Source of the DNA: an uncultured Clostridia bacterium
GTDB lineage: Bacteria; Bacillota; Clostridia; TANB77; CAG-508
DNA length: 64,000 nucleotides
Assembly (NCBI GenBank): GCA_934101145.1
Contig: CAKOPZ010000004.1
Span: 1-64,000, forward strand
Direction of reading: 5' to 3'
Shown here: piece by piece, positions 18,008-26,386 of the stretch
Numbering within the stretch: the stretch's first letter is position 1
Layout: each line of letters starts with the position of its first letter
Notes under the pieces: model-generated
What the model saw: the letters and a program-made list of their open reading frames with translations, nothing else
The model's database searches: none
What the model was told of the DNA's origin: nothing
Translations under genes and position numbers: made by a program

Positions 18008-18231
18008 CAGATGTTACCAAAATAGGTAAAGAAGAGATTTATATGTGATATAAAAACAAGATTAAATTGTAAACGAAGAGCGGATTATATATTTTTTATA
18101 GGTATATTTTTATAATATATAAATAGTTGATTAGTTGTTAGAAAATAACAATGTTTATTTTGTGCGGGAAAAATTAAACAATAGACAAAATATATAACCA
18201 AAAAAGTAGTTTATAATAAACTACTTTTTTT
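18008..18231 (+). ncRNA. Candidate structured RNA between pilC and rnj
   Basis: About 224 nt run from a perfect promoter to a strong terminator (stem AGTAGTTTA 18205-18213 with TAAACTACT 18217-18225, then seven T). There is no convincing reading frame. Internal hairpins include TTACC/GGTAA near 18014 and ATTTTGT/ACAAAAT nearer the 3' end. It may be a free small RNA or an attenuated leader of rnj, since 72 nt separate the terminator from the rnj start. It does not show the closed long hairpin expected of 6S RNA, and I do not recognise an Rfam class. Confidence 0.5.
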
Positions 18232-18302
18232 CTAATATTGGAAAGGTAAAAATTTCCTATTTGACATATATAAATAATTACTAAAAAAGAGAGGATGATA
18301 AA

Positions 18303-20249
18303 ATGAAAGAGGAAACATCAGGTATGACTGGTTCTACAGAAAAGAACATACCACAAAAAGAAAAACAAACTCGAAGAATGCCAAGAAGAAAAAGTACAAG
18401 AATAGATGGCAATAAGAGTACACAAAATGTAGAAGCTAAAAAAAGAAGAACTTCAAAAAAGGGAGAAGAAAAAATAAAAGGAAAACTAAGAAAAGAAGAG
18501 AAATCTCATTCAGAAGTGACAAAAAGTAACATATATTTGGAAGAAAGAAGAAAGATGCAAAGAAAACCTAGTATTCCAAAATTTGAATTTAAAAAAGAAA
18601 ATTTGAAAATTATACCACTAGGTGGATTAGATGAAATCGGAAAAAATATAACAGTTTTTGAATATGGAAATGAGATTGTTTTAGTAGACTGTGGACTAGA
18701 ATTTCCAGAAGATGATATGCTTGGAGTAGATTTAGTTATTCCAGATATCACTTATCTTGAAAAAAACAAAGAAAAAATAAAAGGACTTGTAATAACACAT
18801 GGTCACGAAGATCATATTGGTTCAATACCATATTTACTAAGACAAATTAATGTACCAATTTATGCTACAAAATTAACTATTGGATTAATACAAAATAAAC
18901 TTGAAGAACATAAATTACTTGCAAGTACAAAACTAGTAACAGTTGAACAAGGTCAAACTGTTAACTTTGGAAATATAAAAGTAGAATTTATAAGAAGTAG
19001 CCATAGTATTCCAGATTCTGTAATGCTTGCAATTACCACACCAGCAGGAACTGTACTTCATACAGGTGACTTTAAAATTGATTATACACCAATTGATAAT
19101 CAATTAATGGATTTAGGAAGAATAGCAGAACTTGGGAATAAGGGAATTTTAGCACTTCTTTCTGATAGTACAAATGCTGAAAGAAAAGGATTCACAATGT
19201 CGGAAAGTTCAGTTGGAGAGGTTTTTGATAGATTGTTCCAACATAATTCAAAAAGAATAGTTGTTGCAACTTTTGCATCAAATGTGCATAGAGTACAACA
19301 AATAGTAAATTCAGCTGTAAAATATGGTAGAAAAATTGCAGTATGTGGTAGAAGTATGATAAATATGATTGAAACAGCAAGAGAACTAGGATATATAGAT
19401 TCTCCTGAAAATTTATTTATTGATATTGATATGATAAAAAATTATACAGATGACCAATTAGTTATAATTACAACAGGAAGTCAAGGAGAGACAATGTCTG
19501 CATTAACAAGAATGGCAGCAGGTGAGCACAAAAAAGTTGTTATTACACCAAATGATATGGTAATTATTTCTGCAACACCAATACCAGGAAACGAAAAACT
19601 TGTATCGAATGTTATAAATGATTTAATGCAAATAGGTGCAGAGGTTGTATATAGTGCATTAGAAGATATACACGTATCAGGTCACGCATGTCAAGAAGAG
19701 CAAAAATTGATTTTAGCATTAGCAAGACCAAAGTATTTTATACCAGTACATGGAGAGTACAAACAACTTAGAGCACATGCAGAAACAGCAAAAAAAATGG
19801 GAATACCACCAGAAAATATATTCTTGCTTAATAATGGTAGAGTATTAGAGCTTAATAAAAAAGAAGCTAAAATTACAACCTCAGTTCCATCAGGAAGAAT
19901 ACTTGTTGATGGTTTAGGTGTTGGAGATGTTGGAAACATAGTACTTCGTGATAGACAACATTTATCACAAGATGGACTTATTGTAATAGTTATGACAATG
20001 GATTCTTCAACAGGAGAAATTGTTTCAGGTCCAGATGTGGTATCTAGAGGATTTGTATATGTTAGAGAATCAGAAAATCTTATGGAAGATGTAAAAAGAG
20101 CAATAAGGGACGAAGTAAGAATGTTTGAAGAACATGGAATTCGTGATTGGTCAACAATAAAATCTACATTAAAAGATAATTTAAGAGACTATATATTCCA
20201 AAGAACAAAACGTAACCCTATGATACTACCAATTATAATGGAAGTGTAG
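18303..20249 (+). CDS. rnj: Ribonuclease J with a basic N-terminal extension
   Basis: 648 residues. RNase J is the main 5'-3' exonuclease/endonuclease for mRNA turnover and rRNA processing in Firmicutes. The metallo-beta-lactamase core starts near residue 100 (LKIIPLGGLDEIGKN), with zinc motif THGHEDHIGS, then the beta-CASP domain and the C-terminal domain. The first ~95 residues are an added Lys/Arg/Ser-rich low-complexity tail, likely disordered and RNA-binding by inference. AAGAGAGG precedes the ATG. Confidence 0.93.
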   Translation: MKEETSGMTGSTEKNIPQKEKQTRRMPRRKSTRIDGNKSTQNVEAKKRRTSKKGEEKIKGKLRKEEKSHSEVTKSNIYLEERRKMQRKPSIPKFEFKKENLKIIPLGGLDEIGKNITVFEYGNEIVLVDCGLEFPEDDMLGVDLVIPDITYLEKNKEKIKGLVITHGHEDHIGSIPYLLRQINVPIYATKLTIGLIQNKLEEHKLLASTKLVTVEQGQTVNFGNIKVEFIRSSHSIPDSVMLAITTPAGTVLHTGDFKIDYTPIDNQLMDLGRIAELGNKGILALLSDSTNAERKGFTMSESSVGEVFDRLFQHNSKRIVVATFASNVHRVQQIVNSAVKYGRKIAVCGRSMINMIETARELGYIDSPENLFIDIDMIKNYTDDQLVIITTGSQGETMSALTRMAAGEHKKVVITPNDMVIISATPIPGNEKLVSNVINDLMQIGAEVVYSALEDIHVSGHACQEEQKLILALARPKYFIPVHGEYKQLRAHAETAKKMGIPPENIFLLNNGRVLELNKKEAKITTSVPSGRILVDGLGVGDVGNIVLRDRQHLSQDGLIVIVMTMDSSTGEIVSGPDVVSRGFVYVRESENLMEDVKRAIRDEVRMFEEHGIRDWSTIKSTLKDNLRDYIFQRTKRNPMILPIIMEV

Positions 20250-20278
20250 AAAAATATTAAATAAGGGAGAGATATATA

Positions 20279-21940
20279 ATGAATTATAAAGATTTAGCAG
20301 ATTTAATATTTCCAAATGCAAAAGATATAAGCTATTACGAAGAAAAATATCCAGAAAGAAATTTGCCAGAAGGAGCAATAGTAACAAGATTTGCACCTAG
20401 TCCAACAGGTGTTATGCATATAGGTGGGCTTTATCAAGCATTAATTGCAAGAGTTTTAGCGGATAAAACTCAAGGGGTATTTTTCCTAAGAATAGAAGAC
20501 ACCGATCAAAAAAGAGAAGTAGAAAATGGTGTTACTGGAATAGTTAGTTCACTTCAAGATTTTGATATGGCTCCAGATGAGGGAATGATAAGTGATACAG
20601 AAGAGATAGGAAATTATGGACCATATAAACAAAGTTTACGAAAAGATATATATGAAGCATATGCCAAATATATGATTGAACAAGGAAAAGCATATCCATG
20701 TTTTGCAACACCAGAAGAGCTTGAAGAGATGAGAGCAAAACAAGAAGCAGCTAAGATTAGACCTGGATATTATGGAGTATGGGCTAAATACAGAAACTTA
20801 CCTGTAGATGAGGCAATTGAAAAAATTAAGAATGGAGAAAAGTATATAATTAGATTTAGATCACCTGGAAGAGAAGATAGAAAAATTAAACATAAAGATA
20901 TTATAAAAGGTAATGTTGATTTTCCAGAGAATGATCAAGATATAGTTATAATAAAGGCAGATGGGCTTCCAACATATCATTTTGCACATGCTGTTGATGA
21001 TCATTTAATGAGAACAACACATGTAATAAGAGGAGATGAATGGCTGTCTTCTATACCACTTCACCTTCAGTTATTCCATGAGATGGGATTTAAAGCACCA
21101 AAATATGCTCATATTTCTCCAATTATGAAAAGTGATAATGGAAACAAACGTAAATTAAGTAAGAGAAAAGATCCAGAAGCAGCTGTTTCATATTATAAAG
21201 AAGAGGGAATACCGGCAGAAGTTGTAAAAGAGTATCTTATTAATATAGCCAATTCTTCATTTGAAAATTGGAAAAAAGCAAATCCAGATAAAAATATAGA
21301 AGATTTTGATTTTCAATTAAATAAGATGAGTGTAAGTGGTGCCTTATTTGATATGGTAAAATTACTTGATATAGGTAAAACAGTTATATCAAAGATGACA
21401 GCTGAGGAAGTATATGAAAGTGCATATACTTGGGCAAAAGAATATGATAGTGAACTTGAAGAAATGCTTAAAAATAAAGAATATTCTTTAAAGGTATTTT
21501 CAATAGAAAGAGGAAATGTAAAACCAAGAAAAGATATAAGCAAATGGAAAGAAGTAAAAAATGCAATAATTTATATGTATGATGATAAATTTGTAAAATT
21601 AGATTTAGAATATGAAGATACAAAAATTACTAATAAAAATGAAATTGCAAAAATATTAAAATTATATTTGTCAAAATATTTTGATATAAACCATGATAAA
21701 CAAACTTGGTTTGACAATATAAAAGAATTAGCTGAAAAAACTGGTTATGCAAGAGAAGTTAAAATGTATAAGCAAGAGCCAGAAAAATGGCCAGGACATG
21801 TTGGAGATATTAGCACAGTTATAAGAGTAGCATTAACAGGAAGAACAAATACACCTGATATGTATGAAATAATTCAAACACTTGGAGAAGAAAGAGTAAA
21901 ACAAAGAATTGAAATGGCAATCAAAAAAATGGAAAAATAG
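20279..21940 (+). CDS. gltX: Glutamate-tRNA ligase
   Basis: 553 residues. It charges tRNA-Glu in the cytosol; in many Clostridia it also mischarges tRNA-Gln for amidation. The class I signatures are FAPSPTGVMHIGG (HIGH motif) and KRKLSKRKD (KMSKS motif). It is longer than the usual ~490 residues, with about 30 extra residues before the HIGH motif and a longer anticodon-binding part, as in a known clostridial subtype. GGGAGAG precedes the ATG; DUF951 follows 21 nt later. Confidence 0.93.
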   Translation: MNYKDLADLIFPNAKDISYYEEKYPERNLPEGAIVTRFAPSPTGVMHIGGLYQALIARVLADKTQGVFFLRIEDTDQKREVENGVTGIVSSLQDFDMAPDEGMISDTEEIGNYGPYKQSLRKDIYEAYAKYMIEQGKAYPCFATPEELEEMRAKQEAAKIRPGYYGVWAKYRNLPVDEAIEKIKNGEKYIIRFRSPGREDRKIKHKDIIKGNVDFPENDQDIVIIKADGLPTYHFAHAVDDHLMRTTHVIRGDEWLSSIPLHLQLFHEMGFKAPKYAHISPIMKSDNGNKRKLSKRKDPEAAVSYYKEEGIPAEVVKEYLINIANSSFENWKKANPDKNIEDFDFQLNKMSVSGALFDMVKLLDIGKTVISKMTAEEVYESAYTWAKEYDSELEEMLKNKEYSLKVFSIERGNVKPRKDISKWKEVKNAIIYMYDDKFVKLDLEYEDTKITNKNEIAKILKLYLSKYFDINHDKQTWFDNIKELAEKTGYAREVKMYKQEPEKWPGHVGDISTVIRVALTGRTNTPDMYEIIQTLGEERVKQRIEMAIKKMEK

Positions 21941-21961
21941 TATTATAGGAGGTAGGACAAT

Positions 21962-22156
21962 ATGGAATACCAAATAGGAGATATAGTACAAACAAAAAAA
22001 CAGCATCCATGTGGAAGTAAACTTTGGGTGATTACAAGAGTAGGAGTGGATTTTAAACTAAAATGTCAAGGATGTGGGCATGTAGTTATGATTGAAAGGC
22101 CAAAGGCCTTAAAAATGATTGTGAAAAAAATCGAAAAAAAGACAAAAGAAATGTAA
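21962..22156 (+). CDS. DUF951 family small protein
   Basis: 64 residues with the family pattern: YQIGDIVQTKKQHPCGS, then a CQGCG pair that may bind metal, then the conserved RPKALKMI. DUF951 proteins are widespread in Firmicutes, often near replication or translation genes; no function is established. It has an AGGAGG site and probably shares the gltX transcript. Confidence 0.88.
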   Translation: MEYQIGDIVQTKKQHPCGSKLWVITRVGVDFKLKCQGCGHVVMIERPKALKMIVKKIEKKTKEM

Positions 22157-22198
22157 ATTGGCGTTTGTTAATGTCAATTTGAAATTTCTAGTATATGA

Positions 22199-22240
22199 AA
22201 AAAGAAGGAAAATGCTTTTAAAACATTTCCTTCTTTTTTT
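22199..22240. terminator. Bidirectional terminator
   Basis: AAAAAGAAGGAAAATG pairs with CATTTCCTTCTTTTTTT across a short loop. T-runs on both strands serve the DUF951 transcript from the left and the minus-strand gene from the right. Confidence 0.85.
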
Positions 22241-22259
22241 AGGGTATATTTATCCGAGA

Positions 22260-22529
22260 TTAGTTTGCCCGGAAAATGTAATGACCACCAAGCTTCTCAG
22301 CTTCGGCTACGAGGACAGACTTGAGGCAGACGTCATCTACAACGCTACCAATACCAGTTACCAAAACCTTTTTAGGGTTTTTCTTACCGCTGCCATCTAC
22401 AGCGTAGGGGTACTGGACATTGCTTGCCCGAGTGTGTGCCGCAAAGCTGTAAAACCTCTTGGCATCGAATTCATCGCTGAACTCGAAAGAAAAAGTGGGC
22501 TTCTTAAAGAGCTTGTTGCCATTGGACAT
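22260..22529 (-). CDS. Unrecognised small protein, probably horizontally acquired
   Basis: 89 residues with no family I recognise: an FSFEFSDEFDAKRFYSF segment, then KKVLVTGIGSVVDDV. There is no signal peptide or membrane helix. The minus strand is chosen because it has a perfect promoter, AAGGGGGA at 7 nt from the ATG, and a terminator; the overlapping plus-strand frame has none of these. Codons (GCC, GTC, CTC, AAC, GGC) are much richer in G/C than all neighbours except the GNAT gene at 4827, so recent transfer is likely. Confidence 0.7.
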   Translation of the reverse strand: MSNGNKLFKKPTFSFEFSDEFDAKRFYSFAAHTRASNVQYPYAVDGSGKKNPKKVLVTGIGSVVDDVCLKSVLVAEAEKLGGHYIFRAN

Positions 22530-22576
22530 ATAATTGTCCCCCTTATAAAAGAATTTGCGAAAAATCGCATAACATA

Positions 22577-22605
22577 ATTATAATACATTTAAAGGACAAT
22601 GTCAA
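22577..22605 (-). promoter_or_regulatory. Consensus promoter of the 89-residue gene
   Basis: On the minus strand: TTGACA (22600-22605), 17-nt spacer, TATAAT (22577-22582). A short GCGA/TCGC hairpin lies in the leader before the ribosome binding site. Confidence 0.85.
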
Positions 22606-22625
22606 CTAAAGTCGAAAAATGTAAA

Positions 22626-22892
22626 CTAAATTCCAAGTATAATTTGTAAAAGTATAAGTAGGCCTGCTCCAGGAATACCAAGTAAACCGATAAATATAGA
22701 TGTAAATATATTTATTCCTATATGAAAGGCAAAATTAGTTCCTATTGTATTTATTATAAATATCAAAATTCCTCCAAAAATAGAATTTAATATTAATTTG
22801 AAGATGCTTTTTAAAGGAATAATAAATATTTTTCCAAATATAAATAAAAAAATAATGCAAGATAAAAAAGCTAGTATATTATTAATGTCCAA
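22626..22892 (-). CDS. bofA: BofA family pro-sigma-K processing inhibitor
   Basis: About 88 residues, two to three membrane helices, and the C-terminal GLLGIPGAGLLILLQIIL typical of BofA. In Bacillus, BofA holds the SpoIVFB protease inactive in the outer forespore membrane until sigma-K is needed. AGAGGTGAT at about 22898-22906 is an ideal Shine-Dalgarno, so TTG 22892 is the likely start, not GTG 22901, which lies within it. It is downstream of yaaL, the conserved order, with a dispersed repeat inserted between. Confidence 0.85.
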   Translation of the reverse strand: MDINNILAFLSCIIFLFIFGKIFIIPLKSIFKLILNSIFGGILIFIINTIGTNFAFHIGINIFTSIFIGLLGIPGAGLLILLQIILGI

Positions 22893-22958
22893 GTATATCA
22901 CCTCTGCTAAAGTTTATGATATTACTTGGACAAATATTACTGTGCTTTGTTATTTTTT

Positions 22959-23075
22959 ATATACTAGGAAATTTCTCATTTCCTAGTATATAAAAATGTT
23001 ATTGCCTTTGAGATTTTCTCCTTTTAGTCGAAAACTCAAATAGGCTTTGAACAAAGGGCGACCTACGTTGCTTTG
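22959..23075. repeat. Dispersed hairpin-plus-80-nt repeat, copy 2
   Basis: The palindrome ATATACTAGGAAAT/ATTTCCTAGTATAT with a 5-nt loop, then a tract ending TACGTTGCTTTG, is nearly identical to 5351-5476. Its far end overlaps the last codons of yaaL (stop at 23063-23065), so the element appears to have inserted at, and replaced, the extreme 3' end of that gene, separating yaaL from bofA. Confidence 0.75.
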
Positions 23076-23332
23076 CTTAAGTATATTTCAGAGGCCATAT
23101 CAAGTGTTAAACCTCTATTTCTAGCTTTTTTCATTAAATAATCTAATTTTGTTTGATTTGCTTTTATTTGATATGAAAAATAATCAATAAGGCCTTCTTC
23201 TGCAAATTCGAAATTTTTGTGTGCTAAGTTGAGTTCTTGTTTTGTCTTTAAAATGCTAACTACGAGTTCTAGATCTTTTTCATCATCAGTTTTGTCTTTC
23301 ACCGTTTGTTCTTTTAAATATTCTTCTGTCAT
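23063..23332 (-). CDS. yaaL: YaaL family protein (DUF2508)
   Basis: About 89 residues, charged and helical, with the DUF2508 pattern of an N-terminal helix followed by EEGLIDYFSYQIKANQTKLDYLMKKAR. In Bacillus, yaaL lies between recR and bofA, and bofA follows here too. No function is established. AAGGAG at 23338-23343 favours ATG 23332 over ATG 23350. The last few residues (LSKAT) are encoded by the dispersed repeat. Confidence 0.82.
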   Translation of the reverse strand: MTEEYLKEQTVKDKTDDEKDLELVVSILKTKQELNLAHKNFEFAEEGLIDYFSYQIKANQTKLDYLMKKARNRGLTLDMASEIYLSKAT

Positions 23333-23392
23333 AGTTGTTCTCCTTATCATATTTTATTTACAAATAGTATATTCCAAAATTTCCAAAATATT

Positions 23393-24211
23393 CTAAATTA
23401 TAAGGTAAATTATTATTCCAATAGATTCAACTATAAATAAATTTATCATATTTGAAGTAAGTAAATTGCTTGTGGCTTCAACAACACCTTCTTTTTCATC
23501 TGCATGATGTTTTTGTGATTCAAAGAATGTAATTAATTCTGGAAGGCTTGTAATAATACCTAAAAGAATTCCAATAATTATTTGTGAAATATCAAATGTA
23601 TTGCATAAAATCTCAAGGACATTACTTAATTGTTCACCAATAAAATAAAGCACAATGCTTATAATAATAAGTAAGATAAAATTAAGAATTATTTTCAAAT
23701 AGTTTTTATTTTTTGATATTACCTTATTCTCAATTTTATTGTCATGTTTTTTCATATACAATTTATGAGCATTATGACTTAGCCTATAAAACAAAACAAA
23801 TAGAAATATAAATATTGGAACTAAAATAAAATTATGCTCTATATCAAAAATTGCAATAAAAATAGGAATTAATATTGTGATAAGTACAAGAGATAAGTCA
23901 ACTTTAATAGCTGTATTTTTTACAACATTTTGATTTTTATTTAAAAGTACAGATGCAGTATATTGAAGCACATTTATAATATTAGAACTTATAATGTTAT
24001 ACGTACTCGTTTCAATTAGTCCTGTAAATGCAGAAAAAGATACAGTAAGAAGTTCAGGGATAGATGTTGCAATTCCTGCAATATATCCGATTGTTTTAGG
24101 TTTTAAATTAAGCTGTGAGCTAATATTTCTTAAAATTTTTACAAGAGCATATTTGGCAATTAAAACAATTAAAATAGAATAAACTATAAATTTTATAAAT
24201 TCAAAAAACAA
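23393..24211 (-). CDS. Sodium/calcium exchanger family membrane protein
   Basis: About 272 residues with ten or so helices and two inverted alpha repeats, GIATSIPELLTVS near residue 48 and GIITSLPELITFF near residue 217. These are the ion-binding signatures of the CaCA superfamily (YrbG-like). It would exchange cations across the cytoplasmic membrane; the ion is not certain. GAGGTGA at 24218-24224 sets the TTG start at 24211. It is somewhat shorter than YrbG (about 325 residues). Confidence 0.85.
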   Translation of the reverse strand: MFFEFIKFIVYSILIVLIAKYALVKILRNISSQLNLKPKTIGYIAGIATSIPELLTVSFSAFTGLIETSTYNIISSNIINVLQYTASVLLNKNQNVVKNTAIKVDLSLVLITILIPIFIAIFDIEHNFILVPIFIFLFVLFYRLSHNAHKLYMKKHDNKIENKVISKNKNYLKIILNFILLIIISIVLYFIGEQLSNVLEILCNTFDISQIIIGILLGIITSLPELITFFESQKHHADEKEGVVEATSNLLTSNMINLFIVESIGIIIYLII

Positions 24212-24384
24212 AGTTATTCACCTCATAAAGAGTATTGCCAAATGAAAATATAAATATGCGTTTCATTAAAATATTATATTGATTATGATATTATCAATTT
24301 TTACTCAGGTATCGGTATTGATTTTGAAGTTTATTAATGATATAATTGTACCATATTTTAGGTACAAGCTATGGAGGGAAAAAT

Positions 24385-25671
24385 ATGATAGACATTAAAT
24401 TTTTAAGAGAAAATCCAGATGTTGTAAAACAAAACATCAAAAATAAATTTCAAGATCAAAAGCTACATTTAGTTGATGAGGTTATTGAACTTGATAAAAA
24501 ATATAGAGAAGCAAAACAAAACGGAGATGAACTTCGTTCTCAAAGAAAAACACTAAGCGAGCAAGTTGGACAATTGATGAGAGAAGGAAAAAAAGAAGAA
24601 GCAGAAAGTATAAAAGAGCAAGTTAAAAAAATAAATGAAAAACTTGCAGAAAATGAAGAACAAGAAGAAAAATATTCTGCAGACATAAAAGAAAGAATGA
24701 TGAAAATTCCAAATATTATGGATGCATCTGTACCAATTGGAAAAGATGATTCTGAAAATGTTGAAGTTCAAAGATTTGGAGAACCAGTAGTTCCAGAATA
24801 TGAAATTCCATATCATGCAGATATTATAGATAGAGTAAATGGAATGGATAAAGAATCAGCAGGACGCACAAGTGGTGTAGGTTTCTATTATCTAATTGGA
24901 GATATTGCAAGATTACATGAAGCAATGCTTGCATATGCAAGAGATTATATGATAAATAATGGATTTACATATGCTATCCCACCATTTATGATTAGAAGTG
25001 ATGTTGTAACAGGTGTTATGAGCTTTGAAGAAATGGATGCCATGATGTATAAAATTGAAGGAGAAGATTTATATTTAATTGGTACATCAGAGCACTCTAT
25101 GATTGGAAGATTTAAAGATCAAATATTAAAGAAAAATGAACTTCCAATTACAATGACATCATATTCTCCATGCTTTAGAAAAGAGATAGGTTCACACGGA
25201 CTAGAAGAGAGAGGACTATATCGTGTTCATCAATTTGAAAAACAAGAAATGATCGTTTTATGTGAGCCAGAAGATTCTATGACATGGTATAACAAAATGT
25301 GGAAATTAAGTGTAGATTTATTTAGAAGTTTCAATGTTCCAGTAAGACAACTTGATTGTTGTTCAGGAGATTTAGCAGATTTAAAAGTTAAATCTTGTGA
25401 TATAGAGGCATGGAGCCCAAGACAAAAGAAGTATTTTGAAGTATGTAGTTGTTCTACACTTGGAGATGCACAAGCTAGAAGACTTGGAATTCGTGTAAAA
25501 GGTGAAAAAGGAAATTATTATCCTCATACATTAAATAATACTGTTGTTGCAACACCAAGAGGACTAATAGCAGTAATAGAAAATAATTATAACGAAGATG
25601 GAAGCATAACAGTTCCAGAAGTTCTTCGTCCATATATGGGTGGAACAGAAAAAATAGTTCCAAAAAAATAA
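24385..25671 (+). CDS. serS: Serine-tRNA ligase
   Basis: 428 residues. It charges tRNA-Ser. The N-terminal coiled-coil arm (residues ~28-105) contacts the long variable arm of tRNA-Ser. Class II motifs follow: motif 2 FRKEIGSHGLEERGLYRVHQF and motif 3 NTVVATPRGLIAVIENN. ATG 24385 with GGAGGG is preferred to the ATG at 24346. No T-box leader is visible in the 170 nt upstream. Confidence 0.95.
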   Translation: MIDIKFLRENPDVVKQNIKNKFQDQKLHLVDEVIELDKKYREAKQNGDELRSQRKTLSEQVGQLMREGKKEEAESIKEQVKKINEKLAENEEQEEKYSADIKERMMKIPNIMDASVPIGKDDSENVEVQRFGEPVVPEYEIPYHADIIDRVNGMDKESAGRTSGVGFYYLIGDIARLHEAMLAYARDYMINNGFTYAIPPFMIRSDVVTGVMSFEEMDAMMYKIEGEDLYLIGTSEHSMIGRFKDQILKKNELPITMTSYSPCFRKEIGSHGLEERGLYRVHQFEKQEMIVLCEPEDSMTWYNKMWKLSVDLFRSFNVPVRQLDCCSGDLADLKVKSCDIEAWSPRQKKYFEVCSCSTLGDAQARRLGIRVKGEKGNYYPHTLNNTVVATPRGLIAVIENNYNEDGSITVPEVLRPYMGGTEKIVPKK

Positions 25672-25688
25672 ATATTAAACTTGCAATG

Positions 25689-25722
25689 CACACTCTGATT
25701 TATTTTAGTTAGAGTGTGTATT
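25689..25722 (+). terminator. Weak terminator after serS
   Basis: CACACTCT (25689-25696) pairs with AGAGTGTG (25711-25718), followed by a short T-rich stretch. Confidence 0.55.
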
Positions 25723-25763
25723 TGTAATAAAGATAAGATATATAATGAAAGGAAAATATAAAT

Positions 25764-26360
25764 ATGATTATAAAAAATGCTGAATTTAAAATATCTGCAG
25801 TAAGTCCAAAACAATATCCTGAAGATGATATGCCAGAGATAGTCTTGGTAGGTAAATCAAATGTAGGTAAATCCTCATTTATAAATACAATGCTTAATAG
25901 AAAGAAACTTGCAAGAACAAGTAGTGAGCCAGGGAAAACAAGACAAATCAATTTTTATGATGTAAATCATAATTTTTATTTTGTAGATTTACCTGGATAT
26001 GGATATAGTAAAATGTCAAAACAAGAACAAGCAAAGGTTGGTACATTTATAGAGGAATATTTATCAAAAAGTAAAAAGATTTCACTTATAATATTTTTAA
26101 TAGATATAAGACATGATCCTACTGCCAATGATAGATTAATGTATGATTATGTTGTTCGTACAGGAAGACCATGTTTAATAATTGCAAGTAAGGCAGACAA
26201 AATTGCTGTAACAAAAGTAAATGATGCAGTTGTTAGTCTTCAAGATCAATTAAATCCATTGCATGACTTTACATTTATTCCATTTTCTGCTGAAAGAAGA
26301 ATTTATACAGAAGATGCATGGAAAGAAATAGAAAAATTTTTAAATGAGTCAGAAGAATAG
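25764..26360 (+). CDS. ysxC: Ribosome biogenesis GTPase YsxC/EngB
   Basis: 198 residues, a small TRAFAC GTPase needed for late 50S assembly. G1 is GKSNVGKSSFIN, G2 TSSEPGKTRQIN, G3 DLPGYGYSK, G4 SKADK and G5 near FSAE. The length is normal. AAAGGA precedes the ATG. The P-type ATPase gene begins 26 nt downstream. Confidence 0.95.
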   Translation: MIIKNAEFKISAVSPKQYPEDDMPEIVLVGKSNVGKSSFINTMLNRKKLARTSSEPGKTRQINFYDVNHNFYFVDLPGYGYSKMSKQEQAKVGTFIEEYLSKSKKISLIIFLIDIRHDPTANDRLMYDYVVRTGRPCLIIASKADKIAVTKVNDAVVSLQDQLNPLHDFTFIPFSAERRIYTEDAWKEIEKFLNESEE

Positions 26361-26386
26361 AAAAATATTCTAAAGGAAAGCATGAA

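Noticed and set aside
18008..18231. 6S RNA identity for the candidate RNA before rnj
   Set aside because: The 5' and 3' ends do not pair into the long interrupted hairpin with a central bubble that defines 6S RNA.
22158..22577. 139-residue plus-strand reading frame
   Set aside because: It is antisense to the 89-residue minus-strand gene. It has no ribosome site, reads through the bidirectional terminator, and its composition is not protein-like.
24212..24384. Possible T-box leader of serS
   Set aside because: No specifier loop or conserved T-box sequence is visible in the short upstream region.
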